DNA of 64,000 nt from Siphonodentalium dalli (lineage: Eukaryota; Mollusca; Scaphopoda; Gadilida; Siphonodentaliidae). The notes under the pieces were generated by a model. It had not been told where the DNA came from, searched no databases, and worked only from the letters and a program-made list of their open reading frames with translations. The DNA is taken from the NCBI GenBank assembly GCA_032622095.1, contig CP136064.1:170200310-170264309 (forward strand), read 5' to 3'. Positions 10,504 through 25,500 of the stretch are shown one piece after another (the first letter of the stretch is position 1; every line of letters begins with the position of its first letter). Made by a program: the position numbers and the translations under genes.

Positions 10504-13500
10504 GTAAGACTAAAACTCCCACACAAAGTTCGCAAACAAAAAAAGCGTCAGCTTACAAAAAAAAGAAAACATTCTCGATTTTGCCAATATTTATTTCTGT
10601 TCCTGTATGTTTACGTATATGTGGTCACTAAGTTTGACATGCTAAGAACGTGAATACCGATTTACATTAAAAGTGTATTTTCTGACTTCGCAACAGTTAG
10701 CAGCTCCAACAAAACATCGATTTCATCTATCAGTTTGTATCGGAAACGGGCCCACTCGCCCCAGGGCCAGCTCGCCCCAGTCGACCTGGGCCAGCTCGCC
10801 CCGAGCCAGCTCGCCCCGGGCCAGCTCGCCCCAAGGGATAATGTCTTATTTAAGTTGTCGTTTTGGGGTCGTTTTGCTTGCTTTCTCTGGCTTACAGTCA
10901 AGTGATACCCGAGTCAAGTGATACCATAAAAAGTGATACCCAAATCGGTCAACTGATACCCAAGATGTGTATCATTGGATTTGGAATGTTTAATTAAATA
11001 TACACACATTCGAGATCATTATTTGTCCGAACGTCATGTCGGAATATACTCCATTCCTCGATCGAAAATGTGCTTGAGTCGAGCCACTGCCGTTGTATAT
11101 AGTCGCAGATACAACGGAACATATTTGTGGTTATGATGTCAGATAAATATTACACTGCTTATATACGGTATGTGGTCGGCATATGAAAGTGATTATCTAT
11201 CACACTGAAGCCATCTCATCCTCTGAAGTGTGAGGTGTGATTAGTCGATTGGTTACTGTGTAAACAACCTGCTTAGAACTATTGTTTTGATAGGATATGA
11301 ATTGGGATATCATAACGGCTTCTAAGGGTGTCCCAAACTCCAGAGATAGTGAGATGAACTCAGAGAATAAGAGAAACTTTAATATCCAAAATGTGAAAAC
11401 AGTTCACTATTGTTATTTATGAATTCGCCGGTTCGTCGTTCAAACCAACTACGGTAGTGTGATAAACTGCATGGTTATTATCTTTGCTAACAAACGTGCC
11501 TAAAGTAATCTAAATGTCAAAATTTATGGACATAACTCTGAAATATATCATAATCTGAACTTAAGAAATTAATATATTATTAAATATATATTAACTTATT
11601 TACAACTTTAATACAAATGTAATACCCGGGCCAGCTCGCCCCTGAAAGGTGGGCCAGCTCGCCCCCAAAACGGCCTGGGGCGAGCTGGCCCTGGGGCGAG
11701 TGGGCCCGGATCCTTTGTATCACTTATTGATCAGCAGGTCTGGGAAATGTGAAACATGAGCTACAAATTACTGTATTACAATAGTCTACTCTAGAGGTAC
11801 TATCTGAATTCAGCTATATGTTAACTTATATAAATCTCCCTGTAAGTTTTATTCAGTGTGGCAAAAATGCTCAAAATTGCATCCAAATTTATTAGGTTAC
11901 GGTACATATTAATTGTCATGACCCCGGTCCTAAATGAGAGAATCTGGCATTAATAATATTACTCTCACAAAGTGCTGCTGCTTCTCACAATACCATATGA
12001 TATCATGGCGACATCATGTCCAGGTATGTTGTTGTGAGTGCGGTACGCTGTCGGATCGGGAGCCGACATAAATGGCTGACCCGTGTACATGGGTGACTAT
12101 GTTCACGTTAAAGAACCCGGCTGTAGGTTAGAGTAGCCCACCAAAGCACCGACCACAGTCGAGACCTGACCCTGTCTGTAATACCCGAAAGGGGAGTTGA
12201 CAGGTAATTCTAGATAGATAGATAGATGATATAGCCTCGCCTCCTACTCTCGGGCTCCAAATAAAAGTGCAGGCCCCAATAATAGTGCAGGGGGGAGGGG
12301 GGGAATTCCATTGAAAGTTAATAAAAGTGCAGACCCAAATAATAGTGCAGGGGAAACTCTGAGCAAAACATCAACTGTTAAACATATTATTTTTACAGTT
12401 CGTGTAGGTCAAGTATAGGAATCAACATAGTATGGTGTGTGTCATGTGGTGTTTTATTCAGTATTTAAATGTTCACATGTGTGTCATATACATGCATAAA
12501 GATATAAACTCATCATTTTGGTAACAGAGTCATATAGAAATCTTGAGTTTGTGCTGATTTCAATTTTCATAGCCTCAAAATTAATAAACGTGCAGACCCA
12601 AATAAGCACTGTGCAGGGGGGAAATTTCCCAAGAAAATAATAAACGTGCATGCATGTTTATTTGGAGCCCAAGAGTAGTATGGTATGTGTCATGTGGTGT
12701 TTTATTCAGTATTTAAATGTTCACATGTGTGTCATATATTTGAATATGTACATGCATAAAGATATAAACTCATCATTTTGGTATCAGAGTCATATAGAAA
12801 TCTTGAGTTTGTGCTGATTTCAACTTTCATAGCCTCAAAATTAATAAACGTGCAGACCCAAATAAGCACTGTGCAGGGGGGAAATTTCCCAAGAAAATAA
12901 TAAACGTGCATGCATGTTTATTTGGAGCCCAAGAGTAGTATGGTATGTGTCATGTGGTGTTTTATTCAGTATTTAAATGTTCACATGTGTGTCATATATT
13001 TGAATATGTACATGCATAAAGATATAAACTCATCATTTTGGTATCAGAGTCATATAGAAATCTTGAGTTTGTGCTGATTTCAATTTTCATAGCCTCAAAA
13101 TTAATAAACGTGCAGACCCAAATAAGCACTGTGCAGGGGGGAAATTTCCCAAGAAAATAATAAACGTGCATGCATGTTTATTTGGAGCCCAAGAGTAGTA
13201 TGGTATGTGTCATGTGGTGTTTTATTCAGTATTTAAATGTTCACATGTGTGTCATATATTTGAATATGTACATGCATAAAGATATAAACTCATCATTTTG
13301 GTATCAGAGTCATATAGAAATCTTGAGTTTGTGCTGATTTCAACTTTCATAGCCTCAAAATTAATAAACGTGCAGACCCAAATAAGCACTGTGCAGGGGG
13401 GAAATTTTCCAAGAAAATAATAAACGTGCATGCATGTTTATTTGGAGCCCAAGAGTACTAGGCTATAGACATTACCCTGAAATAACCTACTAGTAGTTAG

Positions 13501-16500
13501 TAGGGCCTACTATCTCGTACGGTACATCGTAAGTGGTGGAACTACATGTATTTTCTTTTAAACTGAACCTTTAAACATCGATCTTGGAGCAAAATTTCTG
13601 CAAAACCCAAATCGATTAGTTATTTTCGGATGTAAAAGTTAAACTGGAAGTGAGATGGGATTGTATTTAATTTACCCATCTGGAGCATTTTTAATTACAT
13701 AACACTAACGATAACTACTGTAGCATGACAGAGAACGAATTGTAACGAGGTGTCTGAGCACTGCAGTTTCTGTACTTCAGCCAAGTTCAGGAGAAAGTTG
13801 CGAATACAACTCACACGTTTAATCTCAAACTCGAGATGTTACCTCCATGCATATTACCTGTATTTGCAACCAATCAAATTAATCTTGTCTTTGACTTCCG
13901 GTATCAGCAAGTGAAGAATAACAGCAGGTTTGCTCTCTGGCTGAAATAAGTCGTTCGTCCGTCCGTCTGTCTGTCTGTCTGTCTGTAGACACTTTACGCA
14001 TGGTGCGATAACTGAAATATTTTCTATCTGATCAGAACCAAATTTTTTATATGAATTTCTCAGCACCAAATACAGATCGAGTTCGAATATGGGTTTGATC
14101 CAAGTTTTTTTTACGGAGTTATGGCCCTTTTTCAACTTAGAATTTATGCATGCTGCCATAACTCAAAAAGAAATTATCTGACCATAACCAAATTTGGTAT
14201 GTGAGTTGCTCAACCCAAAATACATATCGAGTTCGAATATGGGTTTGATTCGATATTTTTTAATGGAGTTATGGCCCTTTGACATAGAATTCATGAATGC
14301 TTCGATAAATCAACAATTTTTCAACTGATAGGAACCAAATTTTGTATGTGAGTTTCTCAACTCAAAATACAGATCGAGTTCGAATATGGGTTTGATCCGG
14401 TACTTTTTACTGGAGTTATGGCCCTTTGATTATTTTATTCATCGCTAAAATATATCAAAGATACACAGGTGGCACTGTCTAGATAGTATCTAATAAATCA
14501 GGTTCAGGATGCTATGAAGTTGTCTCTCTCTTGTGTCTTCTCACACAGAGATATTATCCAGTTACAATACCATGAAGTTGTCTCTCTCTTGTGTCTTCTC
14601 ACACAGAGATAGTATCCAGTTACAATACCATGAATGTGGTTATCTTGTATTGAGTTAATTAACTGCTAGGAGATGTGTTGGCTGTATCAGATATACTTTA
14701 TACTCTATAAGTATCTCTGGCCATATCATAGGTGGAATGTTTATACTATTATTATACTATATATTTTATATGCATGGTTATTTAAATTTCATCTTAAAGG
14801 CATAATCTGGTTTCATTGTTTAATAGCATTACCATTGGAATTTTGTTGGTTTCATGGGAAGACAACTTTGGTTTTCAAAGTTTTAAAAACTTGAGAGCTC
14901 TGTATCAGTCTATGGGAACAAAATAATTGTTCATAACACTTTTAGTACTGTAGGTCTAGTTTGTTTTATCTATATATTAATGGAAAGCTTTTTCGACATT
15001 GATTTCAATTGATTACATATGTGAATTGAAAAATTAAAGGGGCACACCAGGTTTAATGTATTTTTCCTGTACTCTGCATGAGATAAAACTTTTTATGTGT
15101 ACCTATACCATAGTATGGTACACATAGCGTCAATGTCCGGATTGACCACTCGTCTGTCCGTCCATCTATATCTGTCTGTCTGTCAGACACTTTAGGTATA
15201 ATGCGATAACTCTAACATTTTCTATTTGATCGGAACCAAATTTTGTATATAGGTTTCTCATCCCAAAATACAGTTCGAGTTTGAATATGGGTTTGATCCA
15301 ATTTATTTTAAAGGAGTTATGACCCTTCTTTTTTTTAAATTTGAAATTTGGATTTTTCATATTTTTTTAGATTGAATTTCCTCAATCAATTTAACATAAA
15401 CAAATATTAAAAAACTTTTATAATAATAAAAAAATTATTTAATTAAAAAAAAAAAATTGTCATTGACACTAATTTGTTTTAGTTGTATTCCATTAATAAG
15501 GTGTGATGTCCTGTATTGAAAATGTGAAGATTTTATTGCAATAGTTGCATGTAATATAATGATATCAATAAATTGACATGTGAACATCCAATATCCAGAG
15601 TATGAGAATACCTTTAATAGATGTCATTCCAAGCAAAATCTGTTATTAATTGAGTGATGACATATGTTACATAGCTCTAGGGGGGTGGTTGTATGAAGGT
15701 AAAGATGAACAACCTGCTGGCTGGATAATTGTTCATCCTATCTGTCAAATTTATTAATGGCTAAACAATTGGATCTCACAGTGAGAGGTCCTTGTGTGAA
15801 TAGGGACAGAGTTATGACATTTAAAACGACTCCTCCCCCACCCCAATTACTTTAACCCCTTCTTAAGACAAATTATTTGACCTTTTGATTTTAAGTTAGG
15901 TACTGATATATGTATTACTGTGATCATATCTTTGACCAATTATCAGTTATAGCTAATCGCTATCGCCAAGGTATGGGTTAAACATCTGCCGATCATGATC
16001 GGCCTCTCGTTTTTTTTAGTTACGGAAAAATTGCTTGTTGGTGGCTTTGACCACCCACCCACCCCGGCATACGTGCCGGATTTTTTTTGTTCACACCCCC
16101 CCCCCCCCCCCCCCCCCCCCTGTTACAATAGGAAACTTATTTAATTATTTCATCATGTTTTATGAAGAAAAAAATATATTTAGTCGAAATCGTAAAGTAC
16201 ATATATTAAATTGTACAGTGTCTGCAACAGATGTTAATGTCAAATGGCGGAATCATTAAATTCCCGAACGAAATGTTCCAAAAATCGGGTCTTTTTATCA
16301 ATTCTCACACATTTTAAGGACAAAATAAATTATTTCTATTCAGAAGATTGAGCTTACAATATATTTCACTGGATAAAAGCAACATATATTTAGGGATACT
16401 GAGCACATATGCCACCATCTCGATGGAGTTCAACCTTTCCTTCCGTTTCCGGTTCCTATTAGGCCTAACAAAAAAATACGTTAACGAGCTGAAAAAACGA

Positions 16501-19500
16501 GCTGAAAAAAATTAGGGTAGGTAGGTAGGCTTAACTTTTTTTTTTTGGTTAACTTTTTTTTTTTCAGTATCTTTAAAAATAACTGTATAATACTTGTCAA
16601 TAACCCAAACTATGCACTTCTAAGCCCCAATCATGTTAACCCAGATGACAGAGAAACTATAAACTCCAATTCAATCTTACATATGCTTTAATATTTACAT
16701 ATATACTAGTCTATATCCTAATATAGTCTTTGATAATCCTAATATTTCCCATATGGTCTGGCGACAACTGGAGTCAGTCCAGCAACACTGCACTGTTCAC
16801 ATATTGGAGTGACCGTCTTGTACCGATCTCTTAATGATGGCTTCAGAACACCACCTTCTCCTCCACATTCAGTGAAGTATCTAGGTATTAATTGAGGACA
16901 CCTGTTTTTGGGCAATGATATGCCAAAGGCATAACCTGAAGGCCTGAGCGGAGGAAGGTTTGGGAGGGGTGACCCCCCCCCCCCCCCCCCATGCTGATGG
17001 TGGGGGTTCTCACCCTGGAAAATTTGTGAAAATCCATTGCATTTAGAGCTAATCTAGGGCAGAGTCAGTATTTTGAATTTTACTGAGAGGTCAATTTGAT
17101 CAAGTTTCTCAAACATAACTTTGGAAATTTTTTATACCCCTTTAAAAGATAAAAGGGGGTATACTGTTTTGCACCTGTCCGTCCGTGCGTCCATCCATAC
17201 GTCCATTGTTCTGTTCCGCTTTTCCATTCTAGAGTTATTCATCTTTGTTTTTCTGGAAATGTTGGCTGTTTGGTCCATCCGACGTCTGCTCTGAGGTCAT
17301 AACTTGAACAGTAATGCTCAGATCTCAATGAATTTTGTATGGATGTTCACCACTATGAGGACATTTAATGACACATTCAACTGTTTTGTTTTGGTTTTTT
17401 GTTTTATAGTAGTTATTCATCTTTGTTTACATGAAAATGCTGATTTTTTTGGGTCCATCTGTCTGAGTATAGCAATCATTAGTTATAGATATGCCCACAT
17501 CAGGCGGTATGCGCTAAGAGGGTATGCACCGGACGACAGTCGATCTCTTGTTTTATATGTATGGATTGGAAATGCTTATACGATATTGTCAGATATCTTT
17601 TGGTTCAATGGACTATGATTATCCTGCTTGAAATGAGACTTACCATTATCACTCTAATTCATATAATATGCTATTTTATAAAATTCAAGTGAGACACATA
17701 CATAATATACTACATGTAGTACAGAAACAATGTCTATTAAGTTAGTAATTACTATTTATAGTACTAATCTCTATGTTAATTTTTCATTTGGTATTATGAT
17801 ATCCCACCTGATAACCAGGTTGATTTGATCAAATTGTTAATGTTCATGTACTGTATTTGATTGAAATACTGAAGTCTGAAGGCTGAATGATAACAAACCT
17901 GAACTCAAACTATTTGAAGTTTTCACAGATGAAAGCTAGATAATGCCAAACATACTTTACAGTACGGTATGATTCCAACTGTTAAACTTAAATCTTTTTG
18001 TAAACTTAAATTTCTTATGGCAATATATATAAATATATTAATGTTTTGCATCTTGTTATGATATGAATTGGGACCTAAATTAAAAAAAAAAAAAAAAAAA
18101 AAAAATTTAAATAAATGTTTTTTTTGTTTTTTTTTTTGGTCGGATTTTTTTTGTTTTTGCAATGGCAATAAAAAGTTTAGGGTCGGGGGTTTAAAATAGG
18201 GTCGGTCGGGTTAGCGGAAACAAACGTCTTTTTTGTTTAGGCATTAGCGAAAATTGTATATCACTAAAATGGTGACAGGGACCAGCCTAGGCCTGATTTT
18301 CAGTGCGAAGTGACTTCTCCCTGTCACAAAAATAGGGCGAAGTCGGCGTTTTCCAGGCGAATTGCATTGGCAAAATTGAAATCGGCCGGCACTGTAGTCG
18401 CTTATTATAAAGAATTTAAATTAAAATGATGAAACAATGGTTCAAATGTGCAAACTATATGTTCCAATCATCACACTGATAACTATGAATAATGTCCAAA
18501 CATAACTGTGAGAGAATGGTAAGATTTTATAAGAATATATTTCGGAAGAACACCATTTTTAAACCGCTTATGAATACAAAAAGAAATAACAATTACAAAA
18601 TGCTTATGAATACGAAAAATATGCTGAAAAAACGAAACGAAATCTTGAACATTCTCACTCAAAGGTCCCTAACATGGGTACAGATATTACTATGTTGCAA
18701 AAAAGAATTTGTTTTCAAAGCTATTCTGACCTTTACATAATTTAACAAAGGGGTGATGATCTGATGTAAGGTGTCATGAGAGTTGTAATCTTCAGGTGTG
18801 ATAATCTCAAAATCACAAGTCACCTGACTGGACACCTGACAATGTATTCACAGCTGTCTGCAATCAACACTCAGGTGTGAATATGCTCCCAAATCGGATT
18901 AATACAGATGTTAATAGTAACTATGGTGTTATCTACAACAGTGTCAATGGATAACTGGGTTCAATCAGTAAATTAGGGTGAATATTTTACCGATTTTCGT
19001 TGGTCAACTTCGGAAATTTCAGGGCGACTTACACTTCGCCCGGCTGCAAAATTAGGGCGAAGTGAGCAAGAATAGGGAGACTTCTTCGCCTACGTCGCCC
19101 CCTGAATGGTGACGGTCATTGATTTTCTGACTTCGGTTGGCAATCTTTTAATATAATGAGCTGATGTGTACAAGTTATCATTCACTGTGGTGAATAATCT
19201 TGTTTACAATGTTATTCACTTATTAATGTTGAGAAACTGTTCTCTATGTCTCCAATTGCAAATACCCAGGAAATCTATACAGAGCGACTTGACCACTGGA
19301 AGCAGTAATCTGCGAAAGCGGTCATGTTGACCTATGAGTTACCCATCTTTATATTAGTTAATAAATACCAGTTGTAACTTGTGGTGATTATAACAGTTTG
19401 TGTAAGTCTCCTGCTAACTTATGGTCAGTGTTCGATTTAACTGGATTCGCATCGCAAATGCGATTTCCAATTTCTGCTAACCAATTTACAATGAAAACAC

Positions 19501-22500
19501 ATGTATTGGTAGGGAATGCTATACAAAATCTACCCAGTGCTGCAAAAATGCTATACAAATTTAAAACATTAAATTGACCCCTGCCTATGGTATGGGTTAC
19601 CTAAGTACAAACCAGGCAAATGAAAAACACATTACATTACACATAATTTTGAATCCTGCAGGCCTGAGTTACGTTCAGGGTTGGTGGCCTGATTGTAGTC
19701 TATACTACTAGATTTTACCGGACAATCAATATAATAATCTAACTTTCATGTTAGATTACACATAGAATATTCTGGTTTATTAGCTCACCTGAGGCAGTAA
19801 TGCCGTGGCAGCATGTGGAATCTAACATGCCACAGCATTAAATTTGCCGGGGGAGATTTTTCCTAATTTCGAGGGCTGATGAAAAGAGACGCTCATACAT
19901 GTACTTACAATAATTATTTGACAAATGGAGTGAAATGTGAATTTTGCATTTGGAACATTTGATAAATAGGGATGTTGTGTTTTGTCAGTCAGATTAGTGA
20001 AAACATTCCTTATTTTTATTATCGTTCAGAAATTTCTGTAAACGATCAAACTGATTTTGTCTAAGCATGGTATTCTTTCTATTACAGTTCATTCAGATTT
20101 AGTGGATCTTCTGGTTAAGCTACTTAGAAAAGCTGGCAGAAGTCATGCAACAAATGATCGTTGGGAGGTTTTCCTTATCAAGGTACCGTATTTAGTATGC
20201 AGCATAGCTACAGATATCAACACAAGTATCTACTATTAGCTACCTTGTCTTGTAAAGCAATACATTTTAGCTCAACTTGAGGAAACCATGTATGAGCTAC
20301 AGGTAACTTAGGCCACGGTTAGTTAATTGTCCCCCGACATTCCATTTGAGGATTATAGTAATGACCCTCGTCTGTGCATCTGTCAATTACTGGAACTTTG
20401 TCCGAGTCTGTATTCTGTCATTTTCTGGTCCTTTTTTTTCGACAAAGAAATTTTATTTTAGTGTTATTGACCCTTTCTCAACAGGTTCAAGATGTGCAAC
20501 AGATTTAGTGAATATGCACTTTGTATATGGTGTAATCAATTCCTCCTACAGTTAGAGGTACTTGTATAGGGATCTGAAACCCATAAATCCTACAAGCCTG
20601 CCACCTTCGTCTGGGGACATTTTGTCAGCATCCTTTTATTTAACTTTCTTTCATTTGAAGTGATTCATATTTATATATCTAGACATTCTTTGTTTCAGTT
20701 TTGCAATGGTTATTTCCTTGAGCTTGATGCTTGGGAGGTGCAGACAGTGGGGTTCAATCATGCCAAGACCAGCACCAAGTTGAACATACTCAAGGTAGGT
20801 TAATGTTATAGTGGGATGGTATGAATATAGAGATCCTCCATAGCTCCCTGATTAGGCCAAATTAAAAAACTTTTTTTCCGATTTGTTGGTCAAACAATTC
20901 CAGGCAGGCCAGGGCAGGTAGGGGAACTTTTAGTTGCCCTAAAGGAAAAACGACTTATAATCTGACAAGGGACAGCAATTTTTTTTTTAAATAATGTTTA
21001 ATTAATTTAGATATAAGAAAGGTACAGTAAAACCTCTCCAAACCGAACACCCTTCAGACCAGCTCTTCTGTTCGTTTTAGAGAGGTGTTCGGTATATCGA
21101 AAATCACACTACGATCGTATTGTATTGACATTGTTGCCAAGAGTTGTCGAAGCACAACCAACTCATTATTGGTTAAATAAACTTTCTTCAATAAAGTACC
21201 AAATAAAAAATAAATAACAATAGATAAAACATGGTATAATAAGAATAAAATTATGGTATAATGTATAGATAAAACAGGAAACAATAAATTTTATGGCAAT
21301 TCACAGCTTACACCAAAGCCAACAAGAGCTCAGCAGTCAGCATTAAGTAGGCCTATGTCAAATCTACCGCACGTGCATATGGTTGGTATCACTTTCCGCA
21401 ATCGTATTTTAGAGGTAAAAATTAATGTATTCGTCCACTTATGGACTAGAAAAGCCGACTGATGTTCGGAAAGAAAGGTTTATTGAGAATGCACTTGGGT
21501 GAATTTGAGACTGGTCAATTTGTTGGTATGGAGAGGGAATCTGTTTATAGAGGGTCCAGTTTGGAGAGGTTTTACTGTACTATAATGTCGCCTATTTGGA
21601 TATTAAAATATGAACATTGACATTATCATTATGTACATCATCTGAAGATGGCAGCAGGTGCCCAGCATCTTGCTGCAATCAGCTTTATATGTTTTTATTG
21701 TTGCAAATTCCTGAAATATACCGTTCCATTTTTAGACTCTGCTTGAGGCCCAATTTGATAAGAATTTCAAGTTCAAAGATCTGGTGAATACGTCGACTCC
21801 ATCAGAGTTGAGGATGTGTCCAATTGGAAGAGATAAGAATGGTTTGGCTTATTGGTTTTTCATGGTACGTATTTAGATTTCAACTGTATAACTCCTTATT
21901 ACAGTAAGCAGACGGCCAAAAAAACGCATCCCAAGTGCCCAAAGTACTGTAATGCTCAAGCACGTTTCTCAAGAAGGCAACTTTACACCCTAGTATAATG
22001 CCTTGCTATACTCTGCGTAACAGGTGTGACACAAAAATTGGTAACATGAGCAATCTAAATTTCAAGTTTTCAAAGTCCATCTTCCAGCTATAGTCGTTTT
22101 GTTCGTGTTTCATGGACTCAAAATTGGATTGATTATTTGAAATTTATCTGATCGCTTGAAGAACAAAAATATTAGTATGTAAACTGTTCAATATAGAAAA
22201 GTAACATTCAGAAATTTCATGACATGGCCCTATATTGGCTCTGTAAAAGCCATTAGTTCAGAATTTGGTCCAGTTTTTTGGCTGAATATCATCTTAAGTA
22301 TTATCTTACCTGGACAATAGTTGTTATTTGGTTTTCTCATGTTGCACACACTTCTGTAATTACATGTATAGGGCCAATGGTGGTAACACTTCGATTGATG
22401 ACACTTCGATTTTCCTAACCGTTGAAGACCCCAACCTTGCCGCAAAAGTTATCAATGATGACTTAGAAACTTTAATGAAATGGTCGACTAAATGGCTTGT

Positions 22501-25500
22501 CAAATTTAATCCACTGAAGACAGAATCTCTCCTGGTTTCTCGAAAAGATACACCCGTATTACACCCACCCTTGGCACTGGGAGATACAATAGTGACCGAA
22601 GTTGACACCCACAAACAACTTGGACTCATTTTTTATAATGAAGGCAGCTGGGAGATCCATATTCGCTCGTTACTGGTTAAAGCCTGGAAACGAGTGCATT
22701 TGGTACGAAAACTAACATATCGAGCAAGCATATCAACACTGGAAAAAGTTTATTGAAATATTTACTGAAATATGCCTCACCTGTATGGGACAACATTCAT
22801 GATTTTTTATCATCAGACATAGAGAAAGTTCAATATGAGATGGCTAGAATTGTAACAGGTGCAACAATTAGCGCAAATAAAGACCTCCTCCTATTGGACA
22901 CAGGCTGGGAATTACTATCATCGCGACGGAGAAAACACAAACTCTGCCAATTTTTTTAAATTATCAAAGGAACAGCACCATCTATACTGAGAAATCTCGT
23001 ACGCCCAGTTGATTCTTACGATACCGGTTATAACTTTTGTTTTGAGCACATAAAGTTGCCACCCGATATATCATACAACTATTACATGAATTCATTTTTG
23101 CCATCTGCTATAAGAGAGTGGAACTCTCTGCCTGACACCATACGCAATTGTAATACAATTGATGACTTCAAAAAATCACTAAACGCAAGCACACGGCTCC
23201 CCCCAATCTACTATTACCACAGTAAGTGTCGCAGATCACATATACTCCATTCTCGCTTAAGATTAAAATGCAGTAGTTTGAACTATGACTTATTGAGTAA
23301 TGAGTAATCACATTAAAACGTCCCCTCTCTGTCATTGTGGCAAAATAGAAACAGCACATCATTTCTTATTGGAATGTCCTGAATATAATGGCCATAGGAC
23401 TGAACTTATCTGTGCCATACCAAATGTTATTTTATCAGAAAATACTCTTTTGTGCGGAACTCAGTCATCGTGATAATATTAAAATATTTGACGCGGTTCA
23501 AGCATATATTTTGAAAACAAAGCGATTTTCATAATGCTATGATTTGTACACACTTCGTGAAAAGCATTGAAACACTGCTAAAAGCAAAACTTACCCCCAC
23601 CAGATCGTCTGACATCTCACGGCGACGGCCGTAGCAATGACATAAACAATATTATATGTACAGCATTGTAACCAATCAGCTGCAACTAAATTACATCCTC
23701 ACTTTACCCATGTAGACAGTCTCACTTTCTCTCTCTCTCCCTTTCTGTCTTCCTTACCTCTTTTTCTCTCTCTCTATCTCTCTCCATGCCTCTCATGACA
23801 TCATCATTACTACTATTATTAGCTCAACTTTACTTTGTAAAGTTTGAGCTATTGCCATGGCTTTGTCGTCCGTCGTCCGTGTGTACGTGTGTGCGTGTGT
23901 ACGTAAGGCGTCAACAATAGAGGCTACAGGTCGTACCTTTGATCGGATCATTATGAAATTTGTCATAGCTGTTGACATCAACATTTGTACCGGAATGATT
24001 CATTTTGGGGTTATTCGGAAAAAAAACATGGCCGCCAGCGGCCATCTTAGATTTCAAAATTCAATCCATTAGCACGGGCTACAGGCCGTACTGTTCGTCT
24101 GATCGTCATGAAATTTGTCATGGATGTTAATATTGACATGTAGATGGGAACAAGTAATTTTGGGGTCATTCGGCCAAAAAACATGGCCGCCAGCAGCCAT
24201 CTTCGATTTTACTCTTTGCATGACTAAATCCTTTAGCACGGGCTACAGGTCGTACCTTTAGTCAGATCATCATAAAATTTGTCATGGATGTTAACAATGA
24301 CATGTAGATGGGAATGAGTCATTTTTGGGTTATTCGGGCAAAAAACATGGCCGCCAGCAGCCATCTTGTATTTTACTCTTTGTATGACTAAATCCTTTAG
24401 CACGGGCTACAGGTCATACCTTTAGTCTGATAATCATGAAATTTGTCATGGCTGTTGAAATTGGAATGTAGATGGGAACGAGTCATTTTGGGGTCATTCG
24501 GACAAAAAACATGGCCGCCAGTGGCCATCTTTGTTTTCAAAATTCAATCCATTAGCACGGGCCACAGGTCGCACTGTTCGTCTGATCATCATGAAATTTG
24601 TCATGGATGTTAATATTGACATGTAGATGGGAACGAGTTATTTTGGGGTCATTCGGCCCAAAAACATGGCCGCCAGCAGCCATCTTGGATTTTACTCTTT
24701 GTATGACTAAATTCTTTAGCACGGGCTACAGGTCGTACCTTTAGTCTGATCATCATAAAATTTGTCATGGATGTTAACAATGACATGTAGATTGGAACAA
24801 GTCATTTTGGGGTCATTCGGCCAAAAAACATGGCCGCCAGCAGCCGTCTTGGATTTTACTCTTTGCATGACTAAATCCTTTAGCACGGGCTACAGGTCCT
24901 ACTTTTAGTCTGATCATCATAAAATTTGTCAATAATGTTAATAATCACATGTAGATGGGAACGAGTCATTTTGGGGTCATTCGGCCAAAAAACATGGCCG
25001 CCAGCAGCCATCTTGGATTTTACTCTTTGTATGACTAAATCCTTTAGCACGGGCTACAGGTCGTACCTTTAGTCTGATCATCATAAAATTTGTCATGGCT
25101 GTTGATATTGGAATGTAGATGGGAACGAGTCATTTTGGGGTCATTCGGACAAAAAACATGGCCGCCAGCGGCCATCTTGGATTTCAAAATTTAATCCATT
25201 AGCACGGGCCACAGGTCGTACTGTTTGTCTGATCATCATGAAATTTGTCATGGATGATAATATTGACATGTAGATGGGAACGAGTAATTTTGGGGTCATT
25301 CGGCCAAAAAACATGGTCGCCAGCAGCCATCTTGGATTTTACTCTTTGTATGACTAAATCCTTTAGCACAGGCTACAGGTCGTACATTTAGTCTGATCAT
25401 CATAAAATTTGTCATGGCTGTTGAAATTGGAATGTAGATGGGAACGAGTCATTTTGGGGTCATTCGGACAAAAAACATGGCCGCCAGCAGCCATCTTGCA

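Larger units (their letters stand above)
10504..20087 (+). other. RSF1: Intron 1 (9.6 kb, repeat-rich)
   Basis: Phase-1 GT-AG intron. It holds three well-delimited elements (10742-11713, 12245-13457, 18276-19104), a possible SINE (about 12030-12230), two members of a GTCT-containing repeat (13900-14430, 15130-15360), a 58-bp tandem duplication, C runs, and a repeat with 'gggggtatactg' then GTCC runs (about 17130-17530). Between 19105 and 20087 I see nothing beyond AT-rich sequence. Confidence 0.85.

Noticed and set aside
13854-15360. Two similar minus-strand frames suggesting a gene family
   Set aside because: Both are translations of the same dispersed repeat with a GTCT run (TDRQ... peptides).
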